DNA of 50,095 nt from contig PXRQ01000068.1 in assembly GCA_003022005.1 (NCBI GenBank), forward strand, positions 1-50,095. The letters run 5' to 3'. Under the pieces are notes generated by a model. That model saw nothing but the letters and a program-made list of their open reading frames with translations, did not search any database and was not told the origin of the DNA. The position numbers and the translations under genes were made by a program. This DNA is from Halobacteriales archaeon QS_5_70_15 (GTDB lineage: Archaea > Halobacteriota > Halobacteria > Halobacteriales > Haloarculaceae). Position 1 is the first letter of the stretch, and each line of letters starts with the position of its first letter. This document shows positions 46,627 to 50,095 of the stretch, piece by piece.

Positions 46627-47330
46627 ATGCACCACGTACGCTTCGTCGACCCGGCCGGCAACGTCCGCCGCGGCGAGTGGCCGGACACCGAGCGCGAGGG
46701 GATCACGGCACACCCGACTCACGGCGCCAGGATCTCGCTGGAGGACGAGACGTTCGGGGCGGACGAGGTCGAGATCCTGCCGCCCTGCGAACCGTCGAAG
46801 GTGGTCTGTGTCGGGCGGAACTACGCCGACCACGCGGCCGAGCGGGACGCGGACGTCCCCGACCGGCCGCTCCTGTTCATCAAGCCCCCCTCCGCGGTCC
46901 CCTCGTCATCGGCGACCGGACGAAGGACGTCCCCCCGGAGCGGGCCGAGGAGGTGGTCGCCGGGTTCACCTGCGTCAACGACGTCTCGAACCGGGACGAC
47001 CAGGACGTCGAGACCAACTGGGTCCGCGGGAAGGCGTTCGACGCCTCCTGCCCGCTCGGGCCGGCCATCGCCACCCCCGAGGAGGTGCCCCGCGACGCTC
47101 GGGTCTCCTGCCGACTCAACGGCCGCACCGTCCAGGCGGGGACCCGCGAACAGCTGATCTTCTCGGTCCGGGAGCTCGTCGAGGAGATCACGACGTACAT
47201 GACCCTCGAACCCGGCGACGTCACCGCGACGGGGACCCCCGAGGGCGTCGGCCCGCTCTCGGACGGCGACACCGTCGAGGTGACCGTCGACGGCGTCGGC
47301 ACGCTCCGGAACACGGTCGAACTGGGGTAG
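46627..47330 (+). pseudogene. Fumarylacetoacetate hydrolase-family protein, internal deletion/frameshift
   Basis: Frame 1 from ATG 46627 gives [20 protein letters not shown] ... [31 protein letters not shown] to about 46899. It resumes in another frame at [85 protein letters not shown]. Between KPPSAV and (G)LVIGDR the family has about 22-25 residues with the ExE metal ligands of EAELG. These are missing, so even frame restoration would not give an active enzyme. Deletion length = 1 mod 3. Confidence 0.85.
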
Positions 47331-47369
47331 CGTCCCGGGGGTTTCGGGGCTCGCCGCCCTCGAACGGGC

Positions 47370-47450
47370 GTGGCCCGCCCGCAGAACCGTGTGGACGCGG
47401 TGGCGTACGCCGCTATCGCCCTGGCCGTCCTCGGGGGGCTGGTACCGTGA
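47370..47450 (+). CDS. Possible 26-aa membrane miniprotein
   Basis: A GTG at 47370 opens MARPQNRVDAVAYAAIALAV then LGGLVP and TGA. A basic N-terminus and one hydrophobic helix resemble small haloarchaeal membrane peptides, and its stop overlaps the GTG of the following subunit gene (GTGA), as in a coupled operon. It may be a chance frame. Confidence 0.35.
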   Translation: MARPQNRVDAVAYAAIALAVLGGLVP

Positions 47451-47878
47451 CCACGACCACGGACGGACGCCTCCTCGACGCGCTCGTCGCCAGGGCCGAG
47501 GTGGTCTACCCGGACGAGGTTGCGGGCGTCCCCGGGTTCGTCGAGACGTACTCGCTCGGCAGGCTCGACGCGCGCGCCGCGTACCGCGAGGGGGTCCGCG
47601 ACGCGGTCGGAGAACTCGAGGAGTGCGCCCGGACGTGGTACCGGGAACCCTCCCCGGCGCTCGACGAGGCCGCCCGCGACGACCTGCTCCGTGAGGTGGG
47701 TGTCGACACCGCCGAGGAGGACCCCGAGGGGACGACCGCCGAGCGCGCCCGGTTCTACGTCGTGAACGAACTGCTGTTCGCGCTGTACAGTTCGCCCGCC
47801 GGCGGCGAACTCGTCGGCATCGAGAACCCCCAGGGCCACCCCGGCGGAACCGGGAGCGACCGGCGAGGGCCCCGATGA
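47447..47878 (+). CDS. Gluconate 2-dehydrogenase subunit 3-like protein
   Basis: 143 aa from GTG 47447. Features: LLDALVARAEVVYPDEVAGV, PGFVETYSLGRLDARAAYRE, GVRDAVGELEECARTWYREP, RFYVVNELLFALYSSPAGGE and PQGHPGG, the pattern of the small helper subunit of membrane-linked GMC-type dehydrogenases. No twin-arginine signal is seen. A GMC oxidoreductase starts 50 nt downstream, so the pair should form one dehydrogenase for a sugar or polyol. Confidence 0.85.
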   Translation: MTTTTDGRLLDALVARAEVVYPDEVAGVPGFVETYSLGRLDARAAYREGVRDAVGELEECARTWYREPSPALDEAARDDLLREVGVDTAEEDPEGTTAERARFYVVNELLFALYSSPAGGELVGIENPQGHPGGTGSDRRGPR

Positions 47879-47927
47879 CGGGTCCCGACGGCGACGGCGG
47901 CGTCGCCGACGGCGTCGACCGAACGCC

Positions 47928-48632
47928 ATGGGGCGGGTCGACGTCTGCGTCGTCGGCGCGGGACCGGCGGGTGCGCTCGTCGCGACCGACCTCGCGCGGG
48001 CGGGTCACGACGTCGTCGTGCTCGAGGCCGGACCGCGGTTCGACCCCGAGGACCGGGTCGAGCGGATGGAGCGGTCGATCCGACCCCACTACGACCGGCC
48101 GGACGTGTGGGGGATGGGCGGGGACCGTGACGCGTTCAGCGCCACCGGCGACCTGTACTACCCGCTGAACGCGGCCCGCGTCAAGGGCGTCGGCGGCTCC
48201 TCGCTCCACTGGCAGGGGGTGGTGATGCGGCTCCACGAGTCGGACTTCGAGCGGCGCTCGAGGGACGGCTACGGCGCCGACTGGCCCGTCGACTACGACG
48301 ACCTGCGGCCGTACTACGCCCGGGCCGAGGAGCGTCTCGGCGTCGCGGGCGCGAGCGACAACCCCTTCGCGCCGCCGCGCGAGGTGCCCCACCCGCTCCC
48401 GGCGTTCCCGCCCTCCCACTCCGACTCGCTGTTCGCCCCCGCCTGCGAGCGCCTCGGCGTGGCCACCCACTCGGTGCCGAACGCCCGCAACAGCGAGGCG
48501 TTCGACGGCCGGTCGGCGTGTGTCGGCTACGGCACCTGTCAGCCGGTCTGTCCCTCGGGGGCGAAGTGGTCCGCCGACCACGAGGTCCGAAAGGCGGAGG
48601 CCGCCGGCGCCCGCGTCGTCGACCGGACGCCT
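47928..48632 (+). pseudogene. GMC-family oxidoreductase, 3'-truncated
   Basis: ATG 47928: FAD-binding MGRVDVCVVGAGPAGALVAT, VVVLEAGPRFDPEDRVERM, NAARVKGVGGSSLHWQGVVM, DWPVDYDDLRPYYARAEERL and the cysteine-containing ACVGYGTCQPVCPSGAKWSA. Homology stops around AEAAGARVVDRTP near 48630, about 235 residues into a family of roughly 530-560 aa. The frame stays open without stop beyond that but is antisense to the next gene. The substrate domain and C-terminal His-Asn active site are missing, so the enzyme should be inactive. Confidence 0.87.
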
Positions 48633-48638
48633 GACCGG

Positions 48639-49097
48639 TCAGACGTATCCGGCGATCAGCAGTCCGGCGACGACGAGCAGCGCGAGCGAGACGACCGCGC
48701 CCGCCCGGTAGAACGGCCGGGCCCCGCGTGCCGGCGTCCGGACCTTCTCCGCGTCGAGGCCGTCGCGCATCCGCGAGCCCCCGACCTCCACGAGCGCGGC
48801 GAGCGCGAGCCACAGCGCCAGCATCCCGAGAACGAGGTAGCCGCGCGTGCTCCCGACCAGGGACCCGACCGTGTAGCGCGTCCCGGCCATGTGTCCGCCG
48901 GTGAGGAAGAGCACGAGCGCGCTCGCCCGCGAGAGCGTCGTGAGACGGGCCGTGACGGCCGCGAGCGGGTCGGGCCGGATCTCCCCCGAGACGCCCGAGG
49001 GGAGCACGCCGGTCGTGAACATGACGACCGCTCCGGTCCAGAGGGCGGCGAACAGCAGGTGTGCCGTGTAGACGACGGTGTCGACGGGACTCGCCAT
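48639..49097 (-). CDS. Four-span membrane protein (CopD/DUF4149-like)
   Basis: 152 aa from ATG 49097 (MASPVDTVVYTAHLLFAALW). Four helices: VVYTAHLLFAALWTGAVVMF, LTTLSRASALVLFLTGGHMA, GYLVLGMLALWLALAALVEV, AVVSLALLVVAGLLIAGYV. Conserved H13 and the HMAGTRY segment after helix 2 resemble copper-resistance/haem-type membrane proteins. It starts from its own promoter and its stop lies within 10 nt of the break point of the GMC gene. Confidence 0.78.
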   Translation of the reverse strand: MASPVDTVVYTAHLLFAALWTGAVVMFTTGVLPSGVSGEIRPDPLAAVTARLTTLSRASALVLFLTGGHMAGTRYTVGSLVGSTRGYLVLGMLALWLALAALVEVGGSRMRDGLDAEKVRTPARGARPFYRAGAVVSLALLVVAGLLIAGYV

Positions 49098-49232
49098 GCC
49101 CGACCGCGGACACCGACGGCACATGAATCCCGGCGGTTCCGGCAGTCACCTCGCACGGCTCCCCGCGGTTCCGGTAGCCCCCTCGTTCACCAACCCGGTG
49201 GGCTCTTTGTCCCCCGAACACACCGGGCGTGC

Positions 49233-49815
49233 ATGGACGGAGAGGACGCGGCGGAGGGGTCCCTGGTGGAGGCGCTATCGGGTCGCGGTCTCGTCGCCGC
49301 CGTCGGGGCCGGCGGGAAGAAGACGACGCTCTGGCGGCTCGCCGAGGCACACGACCGGGCCGTCGTGACCGCCGCCACCAGGATCCCGCTCTTCGGGGAG
49401 CGGGTGCGCGAACTCGTCGTGACCGACGACCCCGTCGGTGCCGTCGAGTCGGCGCTCGGCCGCGACGTCGACGAGTCGCCGTGGCCGCTCGGACTCGTCC
49501 CCGGCCGGGCGGACGACGTCCGCTACGAGGGGTACGGGACGGAGGTGGTGTCCGGACTGGCGGACGCCGTCGGCGAGGACCTGGACGCGATACTGCTGAA
49601 GGCCGACGGCGCCCGCAACCGGCTGTTCAAGGCGCCCGACGAGCACGAACCCCAGGTCCCCGACCGGGCCGACACGGTCCTCCCCATCGCGAGCGCGACG
49701 GTCGTTGGCCAGCCCCTCGACGAGACGCACGTCCACCGGCCCGAACGCGTCGGCGACATCGCCGATCTCGACCCGGGCGGGGAGATCGAACCGGTCCACG
49801 TCGCCCGGGAGTTCG
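49233..49815 (+). CDS. YqeC-like protein (selenium/molybdenum hydroxylase accessory), C-terminus lost
   Basis: ATG 49233: LVEALSGRGLVAAVGAGGKK with TTLW forms a P-loop (GAGGKKTT), then VVTAATRIPLFGERVRELVV, WPLGLVPGRADDVRYEGYG, DAILLKADGARNRLFKAPDE, HEPQVPDRADTVLPIASATV, VHRPERVGDIADLDPGGEIE. This is the YqeC/YqeB-neighbour NTPase-like family. Homology ends near PVHVAREF, after which the same frame encodes a transporter N-terminus. About 60 C-terminal residues are missing. Promoter candidate GGGCTCTTTGTCC at 49200-49212. Confidence 0.82.
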
Positions 49816-50095
49816 TGACCAAACAGGATTCGCTCACACTGACACTCCCCGTGGCCGTTTTCGGGCTGTTTTTTCTGGTTCAGGCATTGTTTCCTACGAG
49901 GGTCAGTAGTGCTGTTGACGCTACTACGAGCACTATCCTGCAGTCCGGCGGGCCGGTCTTTCTCGGCGTTATCTTTCTGGCGGTCTGTTACTGTCTGTTC
50001 CTGTTGCTCGGCCCGTGGGGCGACGTCAAACTCGGCGGACCCGACACCGAGCCCAGCTACACCTACCCGACCTACTTCACGCTCGTGTTCACCGC
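49816..50095 (+). CDS. BCCT-family transporter N-terminus, fused in frame and cut by window end
   Basis: In frame with the YqeC-like gene and without an own start codon, the sequence TKQDSLTLTLPVAVFGLFFL, VQALFPTRVSSAVDATTSTI, VFLGVIFLAVCYCLFLLLGP, WGDVKLGGPDTEPSYTYPTY, FTLVFTA is the first two helices of a betaine/carnitine/choline transporter, including the family motif GPWG-x-KLG. G+C drops at the junction (T-rich GCTGTTTTTTCTGG). Such sodium-coupled carriers import compatible solutes. The join is a recombination product or an assembly chimera; the original ATG is absent. Confidence 0.8.

Noticed and set aside
47875..48168. 97-codon frame overlapping the GMC start
   Set aside because: It is a shadow frame; the FAD-binding motif and downstream homology are in the frame starting at 47928.

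Overview
The window is chromosomal DNA of an extremely halophilic archaeon (class Halobacteria). The evidence is very high G+C, strongly acidic predicted proteins, weak TATA boxes about 27 nt upstream of starts that mostly lack leaders, frequent GTG starts, and archaeal housekeeping genes: archaeal-type methionine adenosyltransferase, RNase P proteins Rpp30 and Pop5, proteasome alpha subunit, SBDS, and GHMP-type shikimate kinase. The genus cannot be named from the sequence alone. I saw no rRNA, tRNA or CRISPR array.

Layout. 0-3.5 kb: a RecA-like protein, the pyrB-pyrI aspartate transcarbamoylase pair and a broken PAC2 gene. 3.5-6.7 kb: a conserved unknown, a thiolase with its DUF35 partner, and a NUDIX hydrolase. 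6.9-11.1 kb: the archaeal RNA-processing/proteasome cluster (DUF54-type RNA-binding protein, rnp3, a methyltransferase, rnp2, a frameshifted psmA, SBDS). 11.2-19.3 kb: katG, an FKBP isomerase, a CYTH phosphatase/cyclase, mat, a broken membrane protein, cysteine synthase and a small zinc protein. 19.5-30.1 kb: a DUF488 protein, a thioredoxin-like protein, an MFS transporter, a DUF255 protein, broken DUF502, acyl-CoA synthetase and LLM oxidoreductase genes, then shikimate kinase and chorismate mutase. 30.1-33.7 kb: a lower-G+C island between two copies of the 3' end of the chorismate mutase gene, carrying a broken nucleotidase and a broken Na+/H+ antiporter. 33.9-42.8 kb: DedA, GAF, SMR, carbonic anhydrase, GNAT, SurE, histidine kinase, Rsm22-type methyltransferase and TyrA-like genes. 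42.9-50.1 kb: a decayed RHH/RelE pair, M24 peptidase, DUF357, GNAT, nucleoside phosphorylase, a broken FAH-family gene, gluconate-dehydrogenase-like subunit 3 with a truncated GMC oxidoreductase, a membrane protein, and a YqeC-like reading frame that runs directly into the N-terminus of a BCCT transporter at the window edge.

Two signals stand out. First, a family of six dispersed, near-palindromic 68-80 bp elements without ORFs (ends TACGGTCGTGCGT / ACGCACGACCGTA). They sit flush against stop codons of flanking genes, and one copy splits a DUF502 gene. Second, a 3.6 kb island whose boundaries are a 24-bp direct repeat of the chorismate mutase 3' end, which looks like site-specific integration into a protein-coding gene.

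A caution runs through the annotation: about a quarter of the genes are broken by indels, internal deletions or truncations, including the usually essential psmA. Some may be real decay, but this many in housekeeping genes makes assembly or consensus error a serious possibility. Deletion sizes given here are estimated from my memory of family sequences, not from an alignment.
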